Notes under the pieces: generated by a model
What the model saw: only the letters and a program-made list of their open reading frames with translations
Database searches by the model: none
What the model was told of the DNA's origin: nothing
Assembly (NCBI GenBank): GCA_903845045.1
Contig: CAIMWA010000213.1
Span: forward strand, 1 to 39,358
Direction: 5' to 3'
From: an uncultured delta proteobacterium
GTDB lineage: Bacteria > Myxococcota_A > Polyangia > Polyangiales > Ga0077539
DNA length: 39,358 bases
In this document: positions 1 through 8,308 of the stretch, one piece after another
Position numbering within the stretch: the first letter of the stretch is position 1
How the letters are laid out: every line of letters starts with the position of its first letter
Translations under genes and position numbers: made by a program

Positions 1-740
1 ACGACGGCGCCGCCCCGGATGCGTCCCTCGACGTCACCGTGGACCCGGCGTGGCACCCGTCGGCGCCGGTGCAGAACCGCTTTCCCGGCATGGATTTCGA
101 GCGCGACGCCGACGGCGCGTTCGTGTTCCGCCGCGCCGACGCCGAGGTGGTGGTGGACCTCGGGGCGCACCGCGCGCGCGCCGTGGTTCGCCCGACGCAC
201 GCGCCCGAGGACCCGCTGGAGGACCTGACGGCCCTCGATACTCCGCTGCGGTTGCAGGTCGCGAGCGAGCTTCCGGGACGCGGCGGTGCGATGGTGCACG
301 CCTGCGGCTACGCCGACGACCGGGGCGCCGTGCTCTTCGTCGCCCGCTCCGGCGGCGGAAAGACCACGACGGCGCGGAAGCTCCCGGCGGCCCACGTGCT
401 CTCCGACGACCTCGTGGCGGTGCGTCGCGTCGACGGCGTGTGGCGGGCGTGGTCGCTGCCGTTCGTCGGCGAGTGGCGGCGTCCGACGGTGCCGCGGAGC
501 GCCCCGCTGCGGGCGGTGGTGTTCCTGCGCAAGGCGGCGGAGGTGTCGGTGACGCCGTGCCCTCGCGCGGCGGCCTTTGCGGACGCGCTGCAGGCGATGG
601 TCTGGTTCGCCCGGGGCGACGCCCACGCGGCGGCGTTGGTCGACACCTCCCACGCGTTGGTCAGCGCGGTGCCGTGCGTGACGCTCGCGCTTCCTCGCGA
701 GGCGCCGGTGCTCCCGCTGCTCGACATGTGGCTGCGGTGA
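1..740 (+). CDS. HprK-related kinase (5' partial)
   Basis: The reading frame is already open at the first base and its N-terminus lies outside the window; a GTG at 39 is possible but would give a short protein. Family members use an HPr kinase/PEP carboxykinase-type P-loop fold. A Walker A loop (SGGGKTTT, about nt 348-371) is followed by an SDD acidic pair (LSDDLVAVRR), which in HPr kinases supplies the catalytic base. Such HprK relatives occur in peptide-modification cassettes with PqqD proteins; in lasso peptide clusters (PadeK/ThcoK type) they phosphorylate a C-terminal serine. Its stop overlaps the next gene's start (GTGA), so the two are translationally coupled. The family call is firm; the peptide substrate is inference from context. 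Confidence 0.75.
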   Translation, partial: DGAAPDASLDVTVDPAWHPSAPVQNRFPGMDFERDADGAFVFRRADAEVVVDLGAHRARAVVRPTHAPEDPLEDLTALDTPLRLQVASELPGRGGAMVHACGYADDRGAVLFVARSGGGKTTTARKLPAAHVLSDDLVAVRRVDGVWRAWSLPFVGEWRRPTVPRSAPLRAVVFLRKAAEVSVTPCPRAAAFADALQAMVWFARGDAHAAALVDTSHALVSAVPCVTLALPREAPVLPLLDMWLR

Positions 741-1501
741 GCTCGGCGCCGGGGCTGCGCTTCGGACCGCTGGACCTCGTCGTAGCCGGGGCGCCGCTTC
801 CCGGCTGCCTCGACGCGCACGTCGGATCCGTCGACGCCGCGAGCCCGACGGTGCAGGTCGCCGTGGTCGACGCCCTGCCGAAGGACACGCCGCGAGCCCA
901 CGCGGACGCAGGCTTCGCGCTTCGTGCCGAGCCCGGCGGGTGGGCCATCGCGGTGCGCGGAGATGCGGGGCCCTCGCCCTGGCTCGCCGCGTTCTGCGAG
1001 ATCGTCGCGCGGGAGGCGCCCGCGGCCGATTGCGCGCTTCTTCACGCCGGGGCGGTCGCGCTGCGTGACGGCGTGGCGCTGCTCGTCGGACCGCCGGGCG
1101 TCGGAAAGACCACGGCGGTGCGTGCGGCGGGTTCGCGCGCCTTCGCCTCCAACGCCGTGCTGGCGGAGGCCGGCGGGCAGCGGAGGGTCTGGGCGATGCC
1201 GTTCAACCGGGATCTCGAGCCTGCGCTCGAGGCGAAGGGCCCGCGTCCGCTGCGCGCCGTGGCGTTCGTGCGCAGGTCCGACGTCGCCGGGATTGAATGC
1301 CTCGCGGGGTCCGCCGCAACGGTGCGGTTGATGGCTCACGTGATGCGACCTCGCGGAGACGATCCTGCGCCGCGGCTGCGGTCCGAGGTCGCCCTGCGGG
1401 TGCTCCTCGGCGTGCCCGCCGTCGTGCTGGGCATGCCCCGGGGCCCAAGCTATCTTGTGGCGCTCGACGGCCTCTCCCCCGTCGACCCGGCGCAGTCATG
1501 A
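737..1501 (+). CDS. HprK-related protein, second paralog, acidic pair missing
   Basis: 254 aa. The GTG start overlaps the preceding TGA. A clear Walker A loop (GPPGVGKTT, residues 118-126) sits in the same layout as in the upstream gene, and both share a downstream W(A/S)(L/M)PF segment and an RAV(V/A)F(V/L)R strand. Where the upstream paralog has SDD, this one has S-N-A (residues 138-140), so the expected acidic catalytic pair is absent. It may bind nucleotide without phosphotransfer, or act as a regulatory or scaffold partner of its neighbour. It ends in an ATGA overlap with the PqqD-like gene. The family call is good; loss of catalysis is inferred from one motif. Confidence 0.7.
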   Translation: MSSAPGLRFGPLDLVVAGAPLPGCLDAHVGSVDAASPTVQVAVVDALPKDTPRAHADAGFALRAEPGGWAIAVRGDAGPSPWLAAFCEIVAREAPAADCALLHAGAVALRDGVALLVGPPGVGKTTAVRAAGSRAFASNAVLAEAGGQRRVWAMPFNRDLEPALEAKGPRPLRAVAFVRRSDVAGIECLAGSAATVRLMAHVMRPRGDDPAPRLRSEVALRVLLGVPAVVLGMPRGPSYLVALDGLSPVDPAQS

Positions 1502-1776
1502 GTACCGAACGAAAGCTCCGGCACGCGCCGGATGCGGTGTGGCGCCGCTACGACGAGCAGGTCGCCGTCATCTCCCTCGACGTGAGCCGCGTCCGGCTCT
1601 TCAACGGCGTCGGGAGCTTCTTGTGGGAGCGCTCCGACGGCGCGAGCGTCGACGAGCTCGTGCAGGCGGTCTGTGCGCGCTTCGCCATCGACGAGGCCAC
1701 GGCGCGGGCCGACGTCGAGGCCTTCGTCGCCGACCTCTCCGCCCGGGGTTTGCTTCGCGAGGGGAGCGGAGCGTGA
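1498..1776 (+). CDS. PqqD family peptide-recognition protein (RRE)
   Basis: 92 aa. The ATG overlaps the HprK-like stop and the TGA overlaps the maturase GTG. The pattern fits PqqD: a short N-terminal strand (AVWRRYDEQVAVISLD), then LFNGVGSFLWER, then a winged-helix-like half (SVDELVQAVCARFAID... VEAFVADLSARGLL). PqqD proteins are RiPP recognition elements that bind the leader of a precursor peptide and deliver it to a modifying enzyme, typically a radical SAM protein. The next gene is exactly that, so it probably serves that maturase. The candidate substrate is the 54-aa peptide at 6968. Confidence 0.82.
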   Translation: MSTERKLRHAPDAVWRRYDEQVAVISLDVSRVRLFNGVGSFLWERSDGASVDELVQAVCARFAIDEATARADVEAFVADLSARGLLREGSGA

Positions 1777-3065
1777 ACGGCTCGCAGCTCCTGCGGGCCC
1801 TGGCCGACCGCGCCGGCCGCCCCTTCGGCGTGCACCTGCAGGTGGCCGATCGCTGCAACCACGCCTGCGGACACTGCTACCAGGTGCAGGGCGAGAAGGG
1901 CGAGCTCGACCTCGACGCCCTCCGCGGCATCATCGACGGCATCGCCGAGGCCGGCGTGCTCACGCTGAACGTGAGCGGCGGCGAGGCCACGCTGCGTCCC
2001 GACCTCCCGGCGGTGCTGCGCCACGCGCGATCGCGCGGCATGGCGGTGCGCCTCTACACCAACGCCTTTCTCGTGGACCGCGCCTACGCAGCGGAGCTCG
2101 CTTCCATCGGCCTGCTCGAGGTGCACGTGAGCGTGTACTCGGCGGCGCCGACGGAGCACGACGCCGTGACGAAGGTGCCGGGCTCCTTCGTGCGGACCGT
2201 CGACGGCGTGCGCGCGATGCGGGCGCACGGCATGCGGGTGGTGCTGAAGACCCCGGCAACGAGGCTCTCCGTCGGGGGCAGCGCGGGGGTCGCCGACCTT
2301 GCCGCGGAGCTGGGCTGCACGCACCACCCGTCGAACGATCTCACCGCCCGCGAGGACGGCTCCACGGAGCCCTGGGACCTTCGGGTCTCGCCGGAGGAGC
2401 TCTTGCGGCACGGCCGGCTCACCCCGTGGGCGCCCGCGGACGACGAGGGCGAGCGCCGGCGCGAGAAGCTTGCGGTGTCGCCGTGCGGCGTGGGTCGTTA
2501 GGGCCTCGTGGTGCTGCCCGACGGGCGGCTGCAGCCCTGCACCGACACCCCGCGCACGGCGGCGGACCTCACGCAAACGCCCCTCGCAGAGGCCCTGCGC
2601 TCGCCGGAGCTGCGCCTCTTCGAAGGGCTCGACTGGTCGAAGGTGCACGGCTGCCGCGACTGCGACCTGCTCTCGGCGTGCCACCGGTGCCACGCGACGG
2701 CGCTGCACGAGCGCGGTGATTACCTGGGACCGTATGCCGCGGCCTGTGCGCGGGCGGCGGCGCGCTATGCCGCGTCGGTCGGTCCGCTCGAGGTGCTCGC
2801 GCCGGCGGAGGGCGTCGGCCCGGGGCGCGACCCTTCGGTTGGTCCCTTCGCCATCGTTCGACGGGGGGTGATCCAGCCCGTGGCCGATGTCCGCACGGCT
2901 GCCGACGAGGCGCTGGCCGCGGCGTTTCCGTGGATTCGTGGGAGCTCCGTGGACGTAGCGGCGCCCTCGGCGCTGGTGCCGCTGCGCCGGGGGGCCTCGG
3001 GGGGCGCCTTGGCGATGGCGCCTCCGGGGCGAGCGGGTGTGCAGCCGCCGGACGGTCCATGCTAG
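1773..3065 (+). pseudogene. Radical SAM/SPASM peptide maturase with in-frame TAG
   Basis: 430 codons from the GTG that overlaps the PqqD stop, counting one internal TAG at codon 243. The N-terminal radical SAM domain has the 4Fe-4S motif C28xxxC32xxC35 (DRCNHACGHCY) and the SAM-binding SGGEATLRPDL segment. The C-terminal half is a SPASM domain: C238-GVGR, then LVVLPDGRLQPC (C256) and CRDC...CHRC (C294, C297, C303, C306). The TAG lies between GVGR and GLVVLPDG, with the same frame intact on both sides, so one codon is affected. As it stands the product would stop after the SAM barrel and lose auxiliary-cluster cysteines. Readthrough, a recent nonsense mutation or a sequencing error would all fit. 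The roughly 100 residues after SPASM are unlike typical members. Confidence 0.8.
2499..2501 (+). other. In-frame amber codon in SPASM domain
   Basis: TAG replaces a single residue in the pattern CGVGR-x-GLVVLPDG. Reading frame 3 is open before it (from 1773) and after it (to 3065) with continuous SPASM homology, so no frameshift is involved. The most likely ancestral codon is a one-base neighbour such as TCG, TAC, CAG or GAG. Confidence 0.85.
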
Positions 3066-3112
3066 AACGCGCCGCTCGTTTCGGGTTTGACCAAGAACCT
3101 CAGGGGATGCCC

Positions 3113-6100
3113 ATGCGCCGTACCTTCCGTCCTGCTGTGCTGCTGCCGCTTTTTGCCGTTGCGGCTTCCGGCTGTTCCGACAACCCCCAGCCCACGGTGG
3201 ACGCGGGATCCGACGTCGTCGTCGTCGTCGATGCGCCGGTGACCGACGCGGGGCCTGCGGACACCGGACCCGCCGACACCGGCCCTGCCGACGCGGGACC
3301 GATGTGTCCGTCGGTGGAGTTCGTGCGGCCGACGACGGGTGCGGTGCTCGGGGTGAGCGACGACGCCGACCACAACTGCAGCAACGGCTTCGCCTACACG
3401 GTGCAGCTCGCCACCAACGCGGCGGTGGGTCTTCGCCTCGGGCTCTACGTGAACGGGCGCCAGGCGAGCACGTCGGTGGTGGCCGGACCGACGGTGACCT
3501 TCCCGGCGGTGCAGCTCGACACCGGCGCGACGACGGCGCTCGAGGTTCGTCTCATCGACGGCGCCACGAGCTGCGCCACGTCGCGGGTGACGGTGAACTG
3601 CAACGTCCCGCGGTGCTCGGTGACGACGCCGACGCGCGCGCTGCTCAACGCGTCGGACAGCACCGCCAGCACGGGGATGCCCTTCGCGACCACCGTCGTG
3701 GTCGGCACCGACGTCGAGGACGGTCGCACCGTGGCGCTGAACGTCACGGGCCTCGCGGCGCCGCTGTCGGCTCAGGCGATGGGCGGATCGGCGCGCTTCA
3801 CCGGCGTGGCCATGAACCCCGACGGCGATTTCGTCGTCCGCGCGACCTGCACGAACGCGGCGGGCAACGTGGGCCAGTCGGCCGACACGCGCTTCACCGT
3901 CGACTCCGTCGCGCCGACGCTCTCGGGCATCACGCCCGCCGACAACGTGACCGTCGGGCTCATGTCCGACGTCGACGCGACGCTCCCGGGGACTCAGTTC
4001 CACGTGTGCGCGCACAGCGACGCGGCCGGTCGCACGCTCTGCGCCAACGTGGCCGGAGCGTCGCCCGCGGCGAGCGTCGGCTGCGCCACGGTTCCTGCGA
4101 CGGCCACGATGGAGACCTGCGTCGAGGTGACGTGCCCCGACGGCGGCGCCCCGTTCAACGTCGACGTGCACACCGATGACGCTGCAGGCAACGTGGCGTC
4201 GCACACGGTCCTCTCGGTGCGATGCCAGTCGGCGCTGCCGTCGGTGCGCATCACCGCTCCGCGGGCGTACGCCGCCGGCGACCCCACGACGATCCTCAAC
4301 GCCTCGCGCGACATCGACACCGCGACGCCGGGCCTCCAGGCCGATGTGGTGGCGTGCGTCGATCGCGGCGGGGGCATGGCCGCGCTGACCCGCGACGGCG
4401 TCACGACCCCGCTTGCGACGGCGACGGTGGCGGCCACGAGCGTGGGCGATCCTTGCGCGATGCTAGGCATGGGCTTCGTTGGCATCGCGCGCTTCCCGCA
4501 CGTGACGCTTCCGCAGACCTTCCCGACCCGGTCGTCGGCGATGGACCCGGCGCCCACGGCGCCGGCGTTGACGGTCACGGTGACGGACCCCTCGGGTGAC
4601 GTCGGCGCCTCGGCGCCGGCGGTGCTGTACGTGGACTCGCTTCCGCCGACGGTGAGCGTCTACAACTGCAACCGCCTCGTGCGCCCGGGCACCGACGGCT
4701 CTGGTCACACCTCGATCACCATCGCGAGCGAGGCCTACCCGGCCACGCTGACCCTCACGCACACGGGGTCGACGCCGACGACGCTCACCGCGTCCGGGCC
4801 GACGATGACCGGCGGCACCGCGACCTTCGACAACGTCACGCTCGCGACGGGCGTGACGACGCTGCAGCTCACGGCGACGGACCCGGCCGGCAACTCCGCG
4901 TCGACGGATGGCATGTGCACGATCACCGTCGGCAACCCGCCGGCGCTGGCGTTCACGAGCCCGGCGGCGATGGCGGTGTTCACGACCACGCACGTCACGA
5001 ACGTCACGCTCAGCACCGACGCGCCGAACGGCACGGTGGTCTCGCTCGCCATCAACGGCGGCGTGGCCATCACGTCGACGGCGATGGGCGGCGTGGTGAC
5101 GTACACCGGCGTGACGCTCCCCGAGGCCGACACCGTGAACCTCGTCGCGACGACGGCGGACGTTCCCGGACGCGGCGTCGGCACGGCGTCGGTCGTCGTC
5201 AAGGTGGACACGCAGGTTCCCGTGGCGCCCGGCGGCCTCGCGCTGTCGATCCCGACGACGCCGCGCTCGGCGCGCCGCGCGGGCACGGTGCACCTCACCT
5301 GGACCGACGGCTCGGACCCGACCGCGGCGGGCACGGGCTCGCGCCCGGTGTCGCGTTACGAGATCCGGTACTCGACGGTGGCGCTGATGGGGTCGAACTT
5401 CACCGGCGGCACGCTTGCGACGGTCAGCGCCACGCCGGGTGCCCCGGGCGCGGCCAACGCGGCCGACCTCAACGGGCTGCAGCTCGGGCGCGCCTACTAC
5501 GTGGCGATGCGCTCCGTCGACGGCGCCGGCAACGTGAGCCCGACGGTGGTCAGCGCCGGGCCGATCACGCCGGACCTCATCGTGGACCAGCTCAGCAACG
5601 CGATGCCTCCGCTGGGCTTCTCGGTCTCCGGCGGCATGGACTTCAACGGCGACGGCATCGACGACCTCGTCGTCGGCTCCGGCAACTCGGCGACCTCCGT
5701 GGGCGGCCTCGCGCGCATCTACTTCGGGTCGGCGTCCGGCGTGTCCGCGACGACCTTCGTGGAGTTCCACGGCGCGGCGTCGGATGGCCGCTTCGGCACC
5801 GCGGTGGCGGCGCTCGGTGACGTCAACGGCGACGGCATCGACGATCTGGCCATCGGCGAGCCGGGTCCGTCGGCGGTGGGCTCGACCCGCGGCGGCGTCG
5901 TGTACCTCTTCTTCGGCCGGCACACCGCCTCGTGGCGCACGGGCTCGGCCGCGGCGTACACCCCGATGGACGCCGACGTGACGATCAGCGGCGGCACCGG
6001 CGGCCTCGCGACGGCTCGTCTCGGCACGTCCCTCTCGCGCCTCGGCGACTTCGACGGTGACGGCCTCGCCGACGTCGTGGCCGGCGCGCCGAACGCGACG

Positions 6101-6934
6101 GGCGGAGGCGCCGTGGTGGTGTTCAAGGGTCGCCGCACGTGGCCTGCGACGCTCACGCCCAACGCGGCGGAGCTCACGATCACGAACAACGGCTCCAACG
6201 CGTTCTTCGGCTTCACCCTCGCGGGCCTCGGCCGCGTGGTGGGCGCCGACGCGCTCGAGGATCTCGCCATCGGCAGCGGCGCCGTCGCGACGCCGGGCGT
6301 GACGTACATCTACGCCGGCCGCGCGCTCCCGACCGCGGTGTCGCTCGGCGTGACCGACGCGACCTTCACCCGCGCCGGCATCGTGCCGGGCAGCGTGACG
6401 GGCACGGGCCCGGGCTCGACGGTGGCGCAGGGCCAGATCGTGGCCGCCGGCGTCGGCGACGTCGACGGCGACGGTCGCTCGGACGTTGCCATCAGCAACA
6501 TCACGGCGCTCGGCGGACCGGGCGAGGTCTTCCTGTACTTCGGCGCGGCGGACGGGAGCCTCACGGCGGGACCGTCGATCCGTTCGCCCGAAGGCCTCGT
6601 CGGCGACGTCTTCGGACGCAGCCTCGCGTCGGTGGTGGACCCGACGGTGACGCACCCCTCGCTGCTGCAGTCGGGCGCATCGACCTGCGACCTGCTCGTC
6701 GGGAGCCAGGCGTACCAGTTGAGCACTTCGCGGCTGGCCATCTATCGAGGTCGCGCCGCCGCCGCGTGGGCGGGCGTGACGTCGTTGAATCCGGACCGCG
6801 TCGTGACCTCGGCCTCCACCGGTTCCCTCGCGGGAATCTCGAGCGTGGCGTGGCTCGGCGACATCGACGGCGACGGTGGCTACGATGCCGCATTCGCGGA
6901 GATCGGCACCGGCACGCTCTACATCGTTCACTGA
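3113..6934 (+). CDS. Large surface lipoprotein with Ig/FnIII and FG-GAP repeats
   Basis: 1273 aa. The start at 3113 is preferred over 3107 because AGGGG (3102-3106) sits 6 nt upstream. It has a lipoprotein signal (FRPAVLLPLFAVAASGC) and then an Asp/Ala-rich linker (TDAGPADTG repeats). A long middle section carries Cys-containing Ig-like modules. A fibronectin III-like module follows (about nt 5220-5560, ending YYVAMRSVDGAGNVSP). Five FG-GAP/integrin-type calcium loops come last: FNGDGIDDLVVG, VNGDGIDDLAIG, FDGDGLADVVAG, VDGDGRSDVAIS and IDGDGGYDAAFA. It is probably an outer-surface beta-propeller adhesin. It lies between the maturase and the candidate precursor gene, in the same direction; whether it belongs to that system is unknown. 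Confidence 0.82.
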   Translation: MRRTFRPAVLLPLFAVAASGCSDNPQPTVDAGSDVVVVVDAPVTDAGPADTGPADTGPADAGPMCPSVEFVRPTTGAVLGVSDDADHNCSNGFAYTVQLATNAAVGLRLGLYVNGRQASTSVVAGPTVTFPAVQLDTGATTALEVRLIDGATSCATSRVTVNCNVPRCSVTTPTRALLNASDSTASTGMPFATTVVVGTDVEDGRTVALNVTGLAAPLSAQAMGGSARFTGVAMNPDGDFVVRATCTNAAGNVGQSADTRFTVDSVAPTLSGITPADNVTVGLMSDVDATLPGTQFHVCAHSDAAGRTLCANVAGASPAASVGCATVPATATMETCVEVTCPDGGAPFNVDVHTDDAAGNVASHTVLSVRCQSALPSVRITAPRAYAAGDPTTILNASRDIDTATPGLQADVVACVDRGGGMAALTRDGVTTPLATATVAATSVGDPCAMLGMGFVGIARFPHVTLPQTFPTRSSAMDPAPTAPALTVTVTDPSGDVGASAPAVLYVDSLPPTVSVYNCNRLVRPGTDGSGHTSITIASEAYPATLTLTHTGSTPTTLTASGPTMTGGTATFDNVTLATGVTTLQLTATDPAGNSASTDGMCTITVGNPPALAFTSPAAMAVFTTTHVTNVTLSTDAPNGTVVSLAINGGVAITSTAMGGVVTYTGVTLPEADTVNLVATTADVPGRGVGTASVVVKVDTQVPVAPGGLALSIPTTPRSARRAGTVHLTWTDGSDPTAAGTGSRPVSRYEIRYSTVALMGSNFTGGTLATVSATPGAPGAANAADLNGLQLGRAYYVAMRSVDGAGNVSPTVVSAGPITPDLIVDQLSNAMPPLGFSVSGGMDFNGDGIDDLVVGSGNSATSVGGLARIYFGSASGVSATTFVEFHGAASDGRFGTAVAALGDVNGDGIDDLAIGEPGPSAVGSTRGGVVYLFFGRHTASWRTGSAAAYTPMDADVTISGGTGGLATARLGTSLSRLGDFDGDGLADVVAGAPNATGGGAVVVFKGRRTWPATLTPNAAELTITNNGSNAFFGFTLAGLGRVVGADALEDLAIGSGAVATPGVTYIYAGRALPTAVSLGVTDATFTRAGIVPGSVTGTGPGSTVAQGQIVAAGVGDVDGDGRSDVAISNITALGGPGEVFLYFGAADGSLTAGPSIRSPEGLVGDVFGRSLASVVDPTVTHPSLLQSGASTCDLLVGSQAYQLSTSRLAIYRGRAAAAWAGVTSLNPDRVVTSASTGSLAGISSVAWLGDIDGDGGYDAAFAEIGTGTLYIVH

Positions 6935-6951
6935 GCCGCAACCCCCATCCG

Positions 6952-6959
6952 AAGAGGAG
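6952..6959 (+). promoter_or_regulatory. Ribosome binding site of the 54-aa peptide gene
   Basis: AAGAGGAG lies 8 nt upstream of the ATG at 6968. This is a strong purine-rich Shine-Dalgarno for this window and supports the short gene as genuinely translated. Confidence 0.6.
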
Positions 6960-6967
6960 TCCCGCGC

Positions 6968-7132
6968 ATGCTTCCCGAGAACCCCGAAACGAGCCTCCCC
7001 GAGCGGCTTCCGTACGAGCGCCCGACCGTCGTCGAGGACCTCCCTCTGGAGACCTACAGCCTCGCGTGCGACCCCAACGCCGGCGGCAAGAACGCCGGCG
7101 CCTGCGACCAACAGGGCTTCGCCCTGAGCTGA
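6968..7132 (+). CDS. Candidate RiPP precursor peptide
   Basis: 54 aa, ATG to TGA, with a good SD and 33 bp after the FG-GAP gene. The N-terminal half is Pro/Glu-rich and acidic with a Y16-E-R-P19 motif (YxxP, the pattern that PqqD-like B1 proteins recognise in lasso leaders), then DLPLET. The C-terminal half is different: C34-DPNAGGKNAGA-C46 and DQQGFALS, ending in serine. This leader/core bipartite layout, the C-terminal Ser (known target of HprK-type lasso kinases) and the nearby PqqD, radical SAM, kinases and nucleotidyltransferase all suggest a modified peptide. It lacks the Asp/Glu at ring position 7-9 expected of a lasso core. No homolog is recognised by name; the function is inference. 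Confidence 0.62.
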   Translation: MLPENPETSLPERLPYERPTVVEDLPLETYSLACDPNAGGKNAGACDQQGFALS

Positions 7133-7135
7133 CCG

Positions 7136-8002
7136 TCAGCGCGCGAGGGCGTCGAGGGCGCGCAGCCCGGCCCAGCGCGCGAGCCACCGCGGCAGCGCCG
7201 TCCATCGGTCGCTGAGGAGCGGTCGCTCGAGCAACGTCCCCCGCCACGCCGTCACGCCCCGCCGACGCCGAACCCCGTCCCGCTGCAACACCCAACGCCG
7301 CACGGCGAAGGTCCTCGCCTGCATCGCCGGCGCGTGGGCCCACGGCGGCGTCGGCATCGTCACGCCGCGCACGGCAAGCTGGGCCCCGAGGAGCACCAAC
7401 GGCAGCCGGAACCCGCCGCGCTGCGCTCGCTCGAAGACGGCCGTCCAGTCGAGCGGCTCCCGCTCGGCGAGGCGGGCGATGTCGTCGGCGTGGCGCCCGT
7501 CGAGATCGTACAAATGGTTCGCGTAGTGCACCGCGGCGTGGACCACCTGGTCCTCGGGGCCCAGCGAGCGAATCATCTCGCGCTCGGCGGTCCAGTCGCG
7601 GGCGCGGGCGAAGAGCCCCGGCACGTCGACGTCGAACCACGGCGCGTCCGCGAGGTCGCGGTGCAGGTCCACCGGCATCCACGGGCCGGCGTGCACGAAG
7701 GTCCACTCCTTGGCTCCGAGGTGGTGCGTCACCCGGCGGTGCTCGGGCCGCACCACGTTGAACCCTTCATCGATGAGGGCTGCGGTCATCGCCTCGAAAC
7801 GGTCGGCGGGCACGAGCACGTCGACGTCGGAGCCCAGGCGGCGTCCCACGCCTCCGTAGAGCACCGGATCGGCCCACGCCGCCTTCAGGAACAGCACGTC
7901 GGCTCCCGCGCGGGCGCCCAGCGTACGCAGCAGCTCGCGCTGCTTCCCGAGGAGCAACGCCTGCACCGGTCCTACACGCTTCGACGAGGGCCGGGGGGGC
8001 AC
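7136..8002 (-). CDS. Nucleotidyltransferase family protein (NTP_transf_5-like)
   Basis: 288 aa with a GTG start. The core motif GRRLGSDVDVLVPADRF is the G-S-DxD signature of the Pol-beta-like nucleotidyltransferase fold. It is followed by VDLHRDL and by the helical HYANHLYDLDGRHADDIARL segment typical of uncharacterised NTP_transf_5 proteins. These proteins recur next to HprK-like kinases and PqqD proteins in RiPP clusters, for example pseudomycoidin-type lasso loci, where they act after the kinase on the phosphate. It converges on the 54-aa peptide gene with a gap of 3 bp. Role here: a possible second step on a phosphorylated peptide, inferred from context only. Confidence 0.72.
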   Translation of the reverse strand: MPPRPSSKRVGPVQALLLGKQRELLRTLGARAGADVLFLKAAWADPVLYGGVGRRLGSDVDVLVPADRFEAMTAALIDEGFNVVRPEHRRVTHHLGAKEWTFVHAGPWMPVDLHRDLADAPWFDVDVPGLFARARDWTAEREMIRSLGPEDQVVHAAVHYANHLYDLDGRHADDIARLAEREPLDWTAVFERAQRGGFRLPLVLLGAQLAVRGVTMPTPPWAHAPAMQARTFAVRRWVLQRDGVRRRRGVTAWRGTLLERPLLSDRWTALPRWLARWAGLRALDALAR

Positions 8003-8014
8003 TCGGGCACGCGC

Positions 8015-8200
8015 TCAGCCCGTCTCGGAGGTGTCGAGGGAACGACGATCGTCGATGCAGCCGACCAGCCACCACCGGCGGCGCTGCTCCCATAGCTCGT
8101 AGGCCATCGACGCCTCGGCAAGCGCGTCGAGGTCGCGGTCGCTGATGAGGTAGCGGCCGTTCGTCGCGGTCAGCCCGTCGTCGAGGTCGTCGTGGTGCAT
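8015..8200 (-). CDS. Small hypothetical protein, 61 aa
   Basis: The ATG at 8200 is chosen over upstream codons because a GAGAGAGG Shine-Dalgarno (8209-8216) lies 8 nt before it. The protein is acidic at the N-terminus (MHHDDLDDGL), contains a predicted helix (DRDLDALAEASMAYELWEQRRR), then WWLVGC and a polar tail. It has no signal peptide or transmembrane span. It is 12 bp upstream of the nucleotidyltransferase on the same strand, so probably co-transcribed. It could be a second peptide substrate or a small accessory protein of the RiPP-like locus. No family is recognised. Confidence 0.55.
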   Translation of the reverse strand: MHHDDLDDGLTATNGRYLISDRDLDALAEASMAYELWEQRRRWWLVGCIDDRRSLDTSETG

Positions 8201-8308
8201 CGCGTGATCCCTCTCTCTTTCCATAGCGGCCGGCGCGGCCACCTTGGCAACGCTGCGAGCATGCGCAGCACTGAACGTCTGCGGGGAGTTTTCGATGGAC
8301 AGCCTATG

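Noticed and set aside
4463..7111. A long open frame (882 codons) antisense to the FG-GAP gene
   Set aside because: Its product is dominated by Arg, His and Val without motifs, as expected for the mirror of a GC-rich repetitive gene; several similar long antisense frames exist across the window.
6968..7132. A lasso peptide precursor
   Set aside because: YxxP and the HprK/NTP genes fit, but no Asp/Glu lies at ring position 7-9 after a plausible leader end, and no lasso cyclase or B2 peptidase is visible in the window. A cyclase upstream of position 1 cannot be excluded.
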